This document shows positions 13,856 through 21,470 of a stretch of 38,079 nucleotides of DNA, in pieces; within the stretch, counting starts at the first letter, position 1, and every line of letters begins with the position of its first letter. This stretch comes from JBOGJG01 sp050747825. GTDB taxonomy: Bacteria > Acidobacteriota > UBA6911 > RPQK01 > JBOGJG01. The notes below the pieces were generated by a model. It did no database searches and was not told where the DNA came from. It saw nothing but the letters and a program-made list of their open reading frames with translations. The stretch is taken from positions 1 to 38,079 of the forward strand of contig JBOGJG010000030.1 of the NCBI GenBank assembly GCA_050747825.1, given 5' to 3'. The position numbers were made by a program, and so were the translations under genes.

Positions 13856-15088
13856 ATGAGCGATTTAACGACAACTGCTGAAAAGATTACCTTTGCAGAC
13901 GGCCGGATTAACGTGCCGAATCAGCCTATTATCCCTTTTATCGAAGGGGATGGCACGGGCCGTGATATTTGGAGAGCGACCCGGCGGGTTATCGATGCTT
14001 CCGTCAAACAGGTGTATGGTGGCAAGCGGCAGATCGCTTGGTCGGAAATTCCGGCCGGCGAGAAAGCCAATGACCAGTCCGGTGAATGGCTCCCGGACGC
14101 GACCGTGCAGGCCATCTCGGATCACGTCGTAGCGATCAAGGGTCCTCTGACGACTCCGGTCGGAGGAGGGATTCGAAGCTTGAACGTCACCCTGCGCCAG
14201 GTGTTGGACCTCTATGCGTGCGTTCGTCCCTGCCGTTACATCAATGGTGTCCCTTCGCCGGTCAAAGAACCGGGCAAGCTGAATGTTGTGATCTTTCGCG
14301 AAAATACCGAGGACGTCTACGCCGGGATCGAATGGCGCGAAGGCACGCCCGAAGCAAGAAAAGTAATCGACTTTATCAACTCCCACTTTGGCAAGGACAT
14401 CCGGAAAGATTCGGGCGTCGGTATCAAGCCTATTTCGGTATTTGGCACGCAGCGGCTGGTGCGGATGGCCATCCGCTACGCCTTGGATCAGGGCCGAAAG
14501 CGGGTTACTCTGGTCCATAAGGGCAACATCATGAAGTACACCGAAGGCGCCTTCCGCGACTGGAGTTACGAGCTGGCCCGCAAGGAATTCGGAGATGTCT
14601 GCGTCGATGAAAATGAGTTGTGGGAAAAGCACGGCGGCAAAATCCCTGAAGGGAAAATCCTGATCAATGACCGCATCGCCGACGCCATGTTCCAGCAGGT
14701 GCTGCTGCGTCCTGACGAGTACGAAGTCCTGGCCACCCCGAACCTCAACGGCGACTATCTTTCGGACGCCTGCGCGGCCCAGGTCGGCGGATTGGGCATG
14801 GCTCCGGGCGCCAATATCGGAGACCGGGTGGCTCTTTTCGAGGCCACCCACGGTACGGCCCCCAAGTACGCCGATCAGGACCAGGTAAATCCCTCATCGC
14901 TTATCCTTTCCGGAGTGATGATGCTGGAGTACATGGGATGGCAGGAGGCGGCCGATCTCATCAACTCGGCGCTGGGAAAAACCATTTCCCAGAAGCGGGT
15001 AACCTACGATCTGGAACGGCAGATGGAAGGTGCGCACACGCTCAAGACCAGCGAGTTCGCCTCTGCCATCATTGAGAACATGGGGTGA
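13856..15088 (+). CDS. icd: NADP-dependent isocitrate dehydrogenase
   Basis: A 410-residue dimeric isocitrate dehydrogenase of the Escherichia coli type, converting isocitrate to 2-oxoglutarate in the citric acid cycle. The substrate loop GGGIRSLNVTLRQ contains Ser108, the position phosphorylated by AceK in enterobacteria; whether it is modified here is unknown. Other signatures are FRENTEDVYAGIEW, HKGNIMKYTEGAFRDW, LNGDYLSDACAAQVGG and the coenzyme segment HGTAPKYADQDQVNPSS, where the Lys-Tyr pair indicates NADP rather than NAD. The gene has its own likely promoter and is followed four bases later by mdh, so two cycle enzymes share an operon. Confidence 0.96.
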   Translation: MSDLTTTAEKITFADGRINVPNQPIIPFIEGDGTGRDIWRATRRVIDASVKQVYGGKRQIAWSEIPAGEKANDQSGEWLPDATVQAISDHVVAIKGPLTTPVGGGIRSLNVTLRQVLDLYACVRPCRYINGVPSPVKEPGKLNVVIFRENTEDVYAGIEWREGTPEARKVIDFINSHFGKDIRKDSGVGIKPISVFGTQRLVRMAIRYALDQGRKRVTLVHKGNIMKYTEGAFRDWSYELARKEFGDVCVDENELWEKHGGKIPEGKILINDRIADAMFQQVLLRPDEYEVLATPNLNGDYLSDACAAQVGGLGMAPGANIGDRVALFEATHGTAPKYADQDQVNPSSLILSGVMMLEYMGWQEAADLINSALGKTISQKRVTYDLERQMEGAHTLKTSEFASAIIENMG

Positions 15089-15092
15089 GGAG

Positions 15093-16034
15093 ATGCGCTT
15101 CAAAGTTTCCGTAGTGGGCGCCGGCCACGTAGGAGCCACCACGGCTCAGCGGCTGGCCGAGAAGGAACTGGCGGATGTCGTGCTGGTGGACATCGTTGAG
15201 GGTATGCCCCAGGGGAAAGCCCTGGACCTGCTGGAAGCCGGTCCGATCGAAGGCTACGATTGCGGCCTGCAGGGTTTCAACGACTATGACGGCACGTCGG
15301 GTTCGGATGTGATCGTCATTACCGCCGGTCTCCCACGCAAGCCTGGGATGAGCCGCGATGACCTGCTGCTGAAGAACGCCGGCATCGTCAGGGAAGTTAC
15401 TGAAAATGTCGCCCGCCGAAGCCCGGATGCCGTGCTGATCGTGGTCAGCAATCCTCTGGATGCCATGTGCCAGGTGGCCAAGCACGTGAGCGGGTTTCCA
15501 CGCGAGCGCGTGCTGGGCATGGCCGGAGTCCTGGATTCGGCTCGCTTTCGAACTTTTATCGCTCAGGAGTTGAACGTGTCGGTGGAAAGCACCCACGCCT
15601 TCGTGCTGGGCGGCCACGGAGACACCATGGTGCCTCTGGCCCGATATTCGACCGTCGCCGGCATCCCGATTACCGAGTTGCTTCCCCAGGATCGCCTGGA
15701 CGCCATCATCGACCGGACGCGCAACGGCGGAGCGGAAATCGTGAAGCTTTTGAAGCAAGGCAGTGCCTACTACGCCCCTTCGGCCGCGGTCGCCGAGATG
15801 GTCGAGTCGATCCTGAAGGACAAGAAAAAGATCCTGCCTACTGCTGCCTACCTGGAGGGAGAATATGGGATTCGGGACCTCTACGTCGGCGTTCCCGTGA
15901 AACTGGGCCGGCGCGGGGTGGAAGAAGTCATCCAGATCAAGCTCACTTCGGAAGAGCAGTCCGCCCTGGACAAATCTGCTCAGGCCGTTCTGGAGTTGGT
16001 CGAGGTCCTGAAGCAAAACAGGTATTTGACATAG
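15093..16034 (+). CDS. mdh: Malate dehydrogenase
   Basis: A 313-residue NAD-dependent malate dehydrogenase of the lactate-dehydrogenase-like group. It has the Rossmann loop GAGHVGATTAQRL, the acidic NAD-selecting strand end VLVDIVEG, the substrate loop GLPRKPGMSRDDLL with its arginines, VVSNPLDAM, a second substrate Arg in VLDSARFR, and the catalytic His in LGGHGDTMVP. The ATG at 15093 is chosen because GAGGAG immediately precedes it and the protein then begins directly with the first Rossmann strand; a longer frame from 15030 runs inside icd. Its TAG stop codon merges with the first unit of a 7-nt repeat element. Confidence 0.95.
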   Translation: MRFKVSVVGAGHVGATTAQRLAEKELADVVLVDIVEGMPQGKALDLLEAGPIEGYDCGLQGFNDYDGTSGSDVIVITAGLPRKPGMSRDDLLLKNAGIVREVTENVARRSPDAVLIVVSNPLDAMCQVAKHVSGFPRERVLGMAGVLDSARFRTFIAQELNVSVESTHAFVLGGHGDTMVPLARYSTVAGIPITELLPQDRLDAIIDRTRNGGAEIVKLLKQGSAYYAPSAAVAEMVESILKDKKKILPTAAYLEGEYGIRDLYVGVPVKLGRRGVEEVIQIKLTSEEQSALDKSAQAVLELVEVLKQNRYLT

Positions 16035-16147
16035 TTCCAGGTTCCAAGTTTTGGATCTCGCAAGGGCCAGAGCTTCTGCCGAAATTAGCAAGAAGTTCTT
16101 GACTTTAATGACCAAAGCCCGAACTTGGAACTTGGAACTTGGAACTT
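16033..16147. repeat. 7-nt period repeat with facing inverted arms, flush with both flanking genes
   Basis: AGTTCCA GGTTCCA (16033-16046) begins inside the mdh stop codon. The inverse arm ACTTGGA x3 plus ACTT (16123-16147) ends directly at the ATG of the ABC ATPase gene. The units match those at 5249-5340. The right arm also provides the only GGA near ribosome-binding distance for the next gene. Confidence 0.75.
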
Positions 16148-17071
16148 ATGACTGATTCACCCATCTTCGTCCGAGGGCTGAAGAAGGACTACGGCGGTTT
16201 CCAGGCAGTCAAAGGCATCGACTTTGAAGTGCGAGCCGGCGAGGTATTCGGTCTGCTGGGTCCTAACGGCGCCGGAAAAACCTCCACAGTTGAGATACTG
16301 GAAGGATTGAGGTCCCGCAGCGCCGGAGAAGTCTCCGTGCTGGGTTTCGATCCCGAGACCCAGAGCAGGAATCTCAAGGACCGCATCGGAGTGTGTCTGC
16401 AGGCTACCAACCTGCCTGAGAAGATCCGGGTCTTCGAGGCAGTCGATTTGTTTGCCCGCCTCTACTCGTATTCGCTCCAGGCCGGCCCGCTTCTGGAAAG
16501 GCTGCAGTTGCAGGAAAAGCGAAATGATTACTACTCCCAGCTTTCCAGTGGCCAAAAGCAAAGACTGGCGCTGGCCCTGGCCCTCATCAACGATCCCAAG
16601 GTTTTGTTTCTGGACGAGCCGACGGCCGGACTGGACCCCCAGGCGCGCCATGGGATCCACCAGTTGATCGGAGAGCTTCGCCGCGAGCATCGGACCATTC
16701 TGCTCACCACCCATTACATTGAGGAAGCCGAAAAGCTGTGCGACCGTGTCGCCATTATGGATTCCGGAACGATTATCGCCATGGGTACTCCGCAGGAGAT
16801 CCAGTCGCGCACGCTTGGGCCTTCCGTGATTCAGATTCGCTGCGGGGAAGTTCTGGCGGGGGAGGTCCCTGCCGACTGGGACGCTGAAAAAGTCCTCTTC
16901 ACGGAAGATCGAAAAGGGCTGACCGTTTTCTCGACCCATCCAGCCCGAACGCTGGTGGCGGTCATCAAGTGGGTCGATCAGCAGGGTGTTGAGCTGGCCG
17001 ATGTTGAATTGAAGCGGCCGTCCCTGGAAGATGTCTTTATCGAATTGACGGGAAGGAGCCTGAGGGAATGA
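16148..17071 (+). CDS. ABC transporter ATP-binding protein
   Basis: A 307-residue ATPase of the ABC-2 (drug/polysaccharide export, DrrA/CcmA-like) type. Walker A GPNGAGKTS at residues 38-46, signature LSSGQKQRLALALAL, Walker B VLFLDEPTAGLD and the switch histidine in LLTTHYIEEAE are all intact. Residues 220-307 form the C-terminal extension common in this class. The ATG at 16148 is preferred to an upstream in-frame TTG at 16139 that lies within the repeat arm. The stop overlaps the start of the permease-amidohydrolase gene (ATGA), so the two form a transporter pair; the exported substrate is not known. Confidence 0.93.
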   Translation: MTDSPIFVRGLKKDYGGFQAVKGIDFEVRAGEVFGLLGPNGAGKTSTVEILEGLRSRSAGEVSVLGFDPETQSRNLKDRIGVCLQATNLPEKIRVFEAVDLFARLYSYSLQAGPLLERLQLQEKRNDYYSQLSSGQKQRLALALALINDPKVLFLDEPTAGLDPQARHGIHQLIGELRREHRTILLTTHYIEEAEKLCDRVAIMDSGTIIAMGTPQEIQSRTLGPSVIQIRCGEVLAGEVPADWDAEKVLFTEDRKGLTVFSTHPARTLVAVIKWVDQQGVELADVELKRPSLEDVFIELTGRSLRE

Positions 17072-18969
17072 GGAGCTACCTGGCTTTGATGCGCATCGAC
17101 CTCAAGCTGGCCCTGCGCAACAAATCCGTTCTTTTCTTCAATTACCTCTTTCCTCTGGTTTTCTTCTTTGCCTTTACGGAGCTGATGGACGCTGAAGGTC
17201 CGGAGTCCATCTCATACGTGGTCAGCATGGTCCTGGTGCTGGGGATCCTCGGGAACGGACTCTTTGGCGCTGGGATGAGGGCCGTCCAGGAGCGCCAGAT
17301 GAACATCTTAAGGCGCTTTAAAGTGGCGCCGATTTCGGCATTGCCTCTCCTGGTGGCTTCCATGGTGACCGGCTGGCTGGTTTATATACCTGCCGTGGTC
17401 ATAATCATGGCCCTGGCCTTCTACTTCTATGGAATGCCACTTCCGCAAAATCTCTTATCCCTGTTCGCCCTGATTTCGCTAGGAGTGCTGACCTTTCGCG
17501 CCATGGGGCTGATCCTGGCTTCAGTGGCCAATTCCATGCAGGAGAGCAACATTCTCATACAGCTTTTCTACATGCCGATGCTCTTCCTGAGCGGGGCCAC
17601 CTTCCCGCTGGCGGTGCTGCCTCTCTGGGCCCAGATCACCGCGCAGTTCTTACCGGCTTCCTACCTGGTCACCGGATTTCAGGGCGTTTTCTTTCGCAGG
17701 GAAGGACTCCTTGAGAATTGGGCCTCCATAGCGGCCCTGATACTGGCTACGGTTTTGGCGCTGTTTATATCGGTCCAGATCTTCCGCTGGGATAGCGAAG
17801 AGAAGATTCGCCCGGCGGCCAAGCTGTGGGTGTTAGCCATTCTGGTCCCTTTCATCTTTATGGGGGTGTACCAGGCCTACAGCCGGGAGTCCATCGAGAA
17901 GGCCAAGAGCGTGTTCAGGGACATCCAGGCCGACCCGACTGTGCTTATCCACGGCGCACGGTTGTTCATCGGCGACGGAAGCGTGGTGGAGCCGGGCGGT
18001 GTCTTGATCCGGGAGGGAAAAATTGCTGAGGTCTACCGGGGTGAAATCCCGCAGAGCGCCTTTGCGGGAGCCGAAATCATCGATGCCGCTGGAAAGACTC
18101 TCCTGCCAGGCCTGATGGACGCCCAGGTTCACTTGGGGGCGCCTGATTCGAGCTCTGAAGAGGCGATGGAGCAGGCTTTGGCTGCGGATCTCTACCACGG
18201 CATTACGGCGGTGAGGAGCACGGGAGAGTTCCTGGCTGAGGCACTCGAGATGCGCTCTCGAATCCAGAGCGGCAGCCTTCTGGGCGCTGAGCTTTTTGTC
18301 TCCGGTCCTCTTTTCGATGAGCTGCCGCAGACGACAGAAGATGCCCGCAGGCGTGTTCGCGACCTCGGACACTCGGGAGTGGACGCGATCGCAGTAGACC
18401 TGGAAAGATTGGCCGGTCTGGCGCTCAATCCGCTCTCGCTGCAGGCAGTCATTGAGGAAGCCCATAACCAACAGCTTCCAGTCGTGGTGCACACGCAGGA
18501 CAGCGCTACTCTCCGAGCCGCTGTGGAAGCAGGCGCCGATGCCATCGATCACGTAGCCTCCGGCGTCAGCCTGCCTCAGGAGATATTTCTGGAAATGACT
18601 CGCCGGGGAATCGCCTATCAGGGGACGCAGGATCTATTTCAGGCTTACCTGGCGGGAGTCATGCTGGTGATGGGAAGCGATGCCGGAAGACCGGCGGTGC
18701 TGGATGGTCCCACCCTCCATGACGAACTGCTGCTCTGGGTTCAAGCCGGAATTCCCTCTCGAGTGGCCCTGCAGGCGGCTACTTACAACGCCGCCCGCCT
18801 GCTGCGAGCCGATCACCGCATCGGCCTGATCCGCGAAGGCTATCAGGCCAACCTCCTGCTGGTAGACGGCAATCCGGTTTCAGAAATCACCGCCATCCGG
18901 CAAATATCGGCAGTCATCTATCAGGGAAGAGTCGTCAACCGGGAGAGATTGATCCAGCGTGCTGAGTGA
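17068..18969 (+). CDS. ABC-2 permease fused to an amidohydrolase domain
   Basis: One 633-residue frame joins two families. Residues 1-240 are an ABC-2 permease with six hydrophobic segments, including the typical LFYMPMLFLSGATFPL. A seventh hydrophobic segment (about 250-268, LWVLAILVPFIFMGVYQAY) follows, then an imidazolonepropionase-like amidohydrolase from about 290 to the end (opening strand VLIHGARLFIGDG, LPGLMDAQVHLG, VVVHTQD, AIDHVASG, MGSDAG, QAATYNAARLL). The extra membrane segment should place the hydrolase domain outside the cytoplasm (inference). The metal motif HxH reads Gln353-Val-His355, so one ligand is missing, while later His and Asp ligands are kept. The gene is coupled to the ATPase upstream and overlaps the antitoxin-like gene by four bases. 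Confidence 0.88.
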   Translation: MRSYLALMRIDLKLALRNKSVLFFNYLFPLVFFFAFTELMDAEGPESISYVVSMVLVLGILGNGLFGAGMRAVQERQMNILRRFKVAPISALPLLVASMVTGWLVYIPAVVIIMALAFYFYGMPLPQNLLSLFALISLGVLTFRAMGLILASVANSMQESNILIQLFYMPMLFLSGATFPLAVLPLWAQITAQFLPASYLVTGFQGVFFRREGLLENWASIAALILATVLALFISVQIFRWDSEEKIRPAAKLWVLAILVPFIFMGVYQAYSRESIEKAKSVFRDIQADPTVLIHGARLFIGDGSVVEPGGVLIREGKIAEVYRGEIPQSAFAGAEIIDAAGKTLLPGLMDAQVHLGAPDSSSEEAMEQALAADLYHGITAVRSTGEFLAEALEMRSRIQSGSLLGAELFVSGPLFDELPQTTEDARRRVRDLGHSGVDAIAVDLERLAGLALNPLSLQAVIEEAHNQQLPVVVHTQDSATLRAAVEAGADAIDHVASGVSLPQEIFLEMTRRGIAYQGTQDLFQAYLAGVMLVMGSDAGRPAVLDGPTLHDELLLWVQAGIPSRVALQAATYNAARLLRADHRIGLIREGYQANLLLVDGNPVSEITAIRQISAVIYQGRVVNRERLIQRAE

Positions 18970-19187
18970 ATTCGGCTACCGTGGAAGAGCCGTTGCTTGA
19001 TTTTTTGGATTCTCTACCTGGCAAAACACGATCTGAGAAACTTGAGCGGGCTTTAATAACGGTTAAGAGGTTTGAAGAAGAAAAAGAGCTGCGTAGACTC
19101 CTGAGTGAGTACCAGGAGGACGAAGAGGAAAAGAGAGAGAGAGAAATCTGGGAATGCTCATTCGCTGAAGCGATGTGGAACGAATAA
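18966..19187 (+). CDS. Antitoxin-like small protein, probably ribbon-helix-helix
   Basis: A 73-residue acidic protein starting at GTG 18966, which overlaps the previous stop; a second GTG at 18981 is an alternative start. The segment LLDFLDSLPGKTRSEKLERAL resembles the helix-turn-helix part of ribbon-helix-helix antitoxins, and the strongly charged C-terminus ending in FAEAMWNE is typical of toxin-binding tails of MazE-like antitoxins. The assignment is supported by the toxin remnant starting inside its last codons. With the toxin broken, it may persist as a repressor, or protect against related toxins from elsewhere. Function is inferred from context and general pattern, not from a clear family motif. 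Confidence 0.6.
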   Translation: MNSATVEEPLLDFLDSLPGKTRSEKLERALITVKRFEEEKELRRLLSEYQEDEEEKREREIWECSFAEAMWNE

Positions 19188-19337
19188 GTCGAGGTGAGAT
19201 TTGGGTTATCGAGCCGGTCGGTACCGGCCTTCAGGCCGAAAGCTACGTAAAGTGCGAATCCCTGGGAAAATCGGGGCGATTTCGAAGGCTGAAATGTCCA
19301 CGGTTGAGGCCGGTGTAAAGAGGGTTCTCGGCCTGAC
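19175..19337 (+). pseudogene. MazF/PemK-like toxin remnant
   Basis: A GTG at 19175 overlaps the antitoxin end and opens with MERISRGEIWVIE, the usual MazF/PemK start. It passes directly into VGTGLQAESYVKCES, which resembles the second half of the family, so about 40 central residues are missing. A shift of frame in the A-run near 19263 is then needed to read the family-like end GAISKAEMSTVEAGVKRVLGL, finishing near 19335. Both the internal loss and the frameshift make it non-functional. It stops exactly where the remnant of the oppositely oriented peptidase gene begins. Recognition rests on the opening and closing motifs, which I know as typical for MazF-like toxins. Confidence 0.6.
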
Positions 19338-19460
19338 CGGAATATCTTCGATCACCAGATTGCCGATTTCCTTCCGGTCGGCTCCAAATAAGACGCCGGA
19401 AATCGCCATCAAGACAAGTAACAGTTGCCAGTAACGGAGAGCCGCGATTTTTCGCATCAT
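19338..19460 (-). pseudogene. 5' remnant of an exported peptidase, perhaps S9 family
   Basis: On the minus strand a start at 19460 opens a signal peptide (MMRKIAALRYWQLLLVLMAI, cleaved after GVLFGA) and then RKEIGNLVIEDIP. This opening resembles the amino end of exported TolB/prolyl-oligopeptidase-type (S9) peptidases. After residue 41 the frame runs into antisense of the toxin remnant and the rest of the protein is absent. It follows the SIS gene by 15 bases, so it was probably the last gene of the murQ-SIS operon. The S9 assignment is from memory of the opening motif and is tentative; truncation is clear from the position of the junction. Confidence 0.45.
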
Positions 19461-19475
19461 AATGTCCTTATAGGT

Positions 19476-20492
19476 TCAGAGCTTGACCACTCTGGATAAA
19501 TTGGCCGGGTGGTCGGGATTTTTGCCCAAATGCACGGAGCGGAAGAAGGCGTAAAGCTGGGCCAGGTGGAGCAGGCCGAGCGCCTCTGTTTCCACACGTT
19601 CGAAGGGCCAGTCCACCGTGAAGCTGTATCGGGCTTTATCCGCCAGTTCAGAAGGGATGCGATTTCCGACCAGGCAGATTGAAGCTTTCAGGCCCTTGAT
19701 CTCATCAATGACGTCTCCCAGGTAGGGCAAGTCTCGGCGCGCTGCAAACAGCCAGACCAGTGCGCTGTCATCCAGGATGGCTTTGGGACCGTGGCGGAAT
19801 TCAAAAGTCTGCCAGGCTTCTGTCCCGCTTCCGGTCATCTCCTTCACCTTGAGCATGGATTCGCAGGCCAGCGGATACAGTGGCCCCGTACCGAGAAAAA
19901 CCATTTTCCGATAGTCCTCTCGCGCCAGCTCTGCTATGGGCCGTTCATATTTGCGAATGCCCGAAGAAATACAGGCAGGGACCTGATGCAGCGCGGCTTC
20001 CGGCTCGGCCCAGTTGAGGAAAGCCCCCAGAATTCCGGTAAAGGCCCGTGTCATTACGACGCTTTCCTCCTGGACTTCCGATAAGACTGCCCCCTCGCCG
20101 AGTTTGGCCAGCTTTGACTCGGGATAACAGGTCACAGGGATGACCTGGCAGCCATACTCCTGTTGAGCCTGGCGGGCCGCCCGATTCGTTTCCGAAGTGT
20201 CTCCGGTGCGGCTCAAGGCAAACAAGACCGACGATTCACCTCTGTTCAGGTAGGCATCGGGATAAAGCAGCAGTTCGGATGCCGGAACGGCGCTGCAAGG
20301 CACGTCCAACCGGGTCTGCCAGGTGAAAGCTCCCAGTTGTCCGAGAAACAGAGAGGAGCCGCAGCCGGTCAGGATGACTCTTTCGTATCTATTGAAATCA
20401 ACCGGCGGCCTGGAGAGTCGCTTCAGAATTTTCTCCAGGGTCCCTGCCTGACTGACGATCTCCTGATAGGTAGCAAACTCTTTCTCGGACAA
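19476..20492 (-). CDS. SIS domain sugar-phosphate isomerase/deaminase-like protein
   Basis: A 338-residue protein with two SIS domains, similar to the isomerase half of GlmS and to AgaS-type deaminases. The first domain shows the phosphate loops LTGCGSSLFLGQ and ALSRTGDTSETN, the second GTGPLYPLACESMLKVKEMT and EFRHGPKAIL, which carries the typical GlmS-like helix. It should act on an amino-sugar phosphate such as glucosamine 6-phosphate, isomerizing or deaminating it to fructose 6-phosphate. It lies four bases downstream of murQ on the same strand, which fits: MurQ yields N-acetylglucosamine 6-phosphate, a precursor of such a substrate. The exact reaction is not provable from sequence. Confidence 0.85.
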   Translation of the reverse strand: MSEKEFATYQEIVSQAGTLEKILKRLSRPPVDFNRYERVILTGCGSSLFLGQLGAFTWQTRLDVPCSAVPASELLLYPDAYLNRGESSVLFALSRTGDTSETNRAARQAQQEYGCQVIPVTCYPESKLAKLGEGAVLSEVQEESVVMTRAFTGILGAFLNWAEPEAALHQVPACISSGIRKYERPIAELAREDYRKMVFLGTGPLYPLACESMLKVKEMTGSGTEAWQTFEFRHGPKAILDDSALVWLFAARRDLPYLGDVIDEIKGLKASICLVGNRIPSELADKARYSFTVDWPFERVETEALGLLHLAQLYAFFRSVHLGKNPDHPANLSRVVKL

Positions 20493-20496
20493 AGCG

Positions 20497-21372
20497 TTAC
20501 TCCTCTTGCAAAATCTTTCGGATATTGGGACTGTCGCGGATCAGTTGGCTGGCGTGATCGGCCGTGATTCCCAGCTTTAGCATGACGATGGCGGACTTGA
20601 CATTCCCGGTTTCCTGAAGCGCCTGGCGGGCCTGATCAAGTGTCGCGGGGACCACTTCGCTGATCATTCTCACGGCCCGTTCGGAGAGCTTTTGATTGCT
20701 CACGTGCAAGTTGACCATCAGGTTGCTGTAAACGTGGCCAAGGCGCACCATGGTGGCCGTGCTGATCATGTTCAGGATCATTTTCTGAGCTGAGCCCGCC
20801 TTAAGCCGAGTAGATCCCGCAATAACTTCGGGTCCTGCGTCAACTTCGATGGCGATATCTACCTCGCCGGAAATCGGAGTCTCACGGTTGCAGGAAATTC
20901 CCACCGTCAGAGCCTTCACCGAGCGGGCATAAGCGAGGGCTCCGCGCGTATAAGGAGTCCGTCCGCTGGCGGCAATTCCGACCACGGCATCCCGAAACGC
21001 CAGGCCGCGCTCTTCAAGATCGAGTTTACCCTGTTGGGGATCATCTTCCGAGACTTCGGTAGCGCGGTAACAGGCTTCATAGCCGCCCGCCAGGATACCC
21101 TGGACCAGCTCCGGACTCACGCCGAACGTGGGAGGGCACTCGACTGCATCCAGCACACCCAGCCGTCCGCTGGTGCCTGCTCCCACATAAAAGAGCCGCC
21201 CGCCCTGGTTCAGACGCCCAGCGATCGCGTCCACCGCTTGGGCGATTTGGGGCAGACTGTCCCGGACCGCCCTGGCCACCGTCTCGTCCTCTTCGTTCAT
21301 GAGGCGGACGATCTCGATCGTCTCCAGCAGATCAATATCCCTGCTGTGCAGGTTGCGCTGCTCTGTTTTCAC
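20497..21372 (-). CDS. murQ: N-acetylmuramic acid 6-phosphate etherase
   Basis: A 291-residue MurQ, which cleaves the lactyl ether of N-acetylmuramic acid 6-phosphate to give N-acetylglucosamine 6-phosphate and lactate in peptidoglycan salvage. Family signatures are TEQRN near the start, FYVGAGTSGRLGVLDAVECP, the segment APP-like VEC-PPTFGVSPELVQG, IAASGRTPYTRGAL and TRLKAGSAQKMILNMIST, and the C-terminal UBA-like helices. Translation starts at GTG 21372; no strong ribosome-binding site is present and the start lies in a 7-bp hairpin. No MurNAc kinase (AnmK, MurK) or PTS gene is nearby, so substrate supply must come from elsewhere. The SIS gene follows directly. Confidence 0.93.
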   Translation of the reverse strand: MKTEQRNLHSRDIDLLETIEIVRLMNEEDETVARAVRDSLPQIAQAVDAIAGRLNQGGRLFYVGAGTSGRLGVLDAVECPPTFGVSPELVQGILAGGYEACYRATEVSEDDPQQGKLDLEERGLAFRDAVVGIAASGRTPYTRGALAYARSVKALTVGISCNRETPISGEVDIAIEVDAGPEVIAGSTRLKAGSAQKMILNMISTATMVRLGHVYSNLMVNLHVSNQKLSERAVRMISEVVPATLDQARQALQETGNVKSAIVMLKLGITADHASQLIRDSPNIRKILQEE

Positions 21373-21393
21373 CGGCTCTATTCTAGGAGCCGG
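21372..21393 (-). promoter_or_regulatory. Hairpin at the murQ start codon
   Basis: CCGGCTC (21372-21378) and GAGCCGG (21387-21393) form a perfect 7-bp stem with an 8-base loop. On the minus strand it covers the region just before and including the first base of the GTG start, where a ribosome-binding site is otherwise lacking. Confidence 0.4.
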
Positions 21394-21439
21394 GCGCCCC
21401 TACGACAAGGTTTCGCGTGCTGTTTGTGATTTTCGCGGC

Positions 21440-21445
21440 TATAAT
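21440..21445 (+). promoter_or_regulatory. Candidate -10 box for the symporter gene
   Basis: A perfect TATAAT lies 25 bases before the symporter ATG. The matching -35 region is weak. AAAGGAG follows at a proper distance before the start. Confidence 0.5.
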
Positions 21446-21470
21446 CCGTCAAACTTACAAAGGAGAGCTA

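Noticed and set aside
3079..16147. Short tandem repeats considered as CRISPR arrays
   Set aside because: The units are only 7-8 bases, directly adjacent without spacers, and often inverted; no cas genes are near.
16139..16147. TTG at 16139 as the start of the ABC ATPase
   Set aside because: It lies in the repeat arm; the ATG at 16148 gives the normal family N-terminus.
19201..19434. A 77-codon plus-strand frame after the antitoxin as an intact gene
   Set aside because: Only its middle resembles the MazF end; its beginning is toxin sequence in the wrong frame and its end is antisense of the peptidase remnant.
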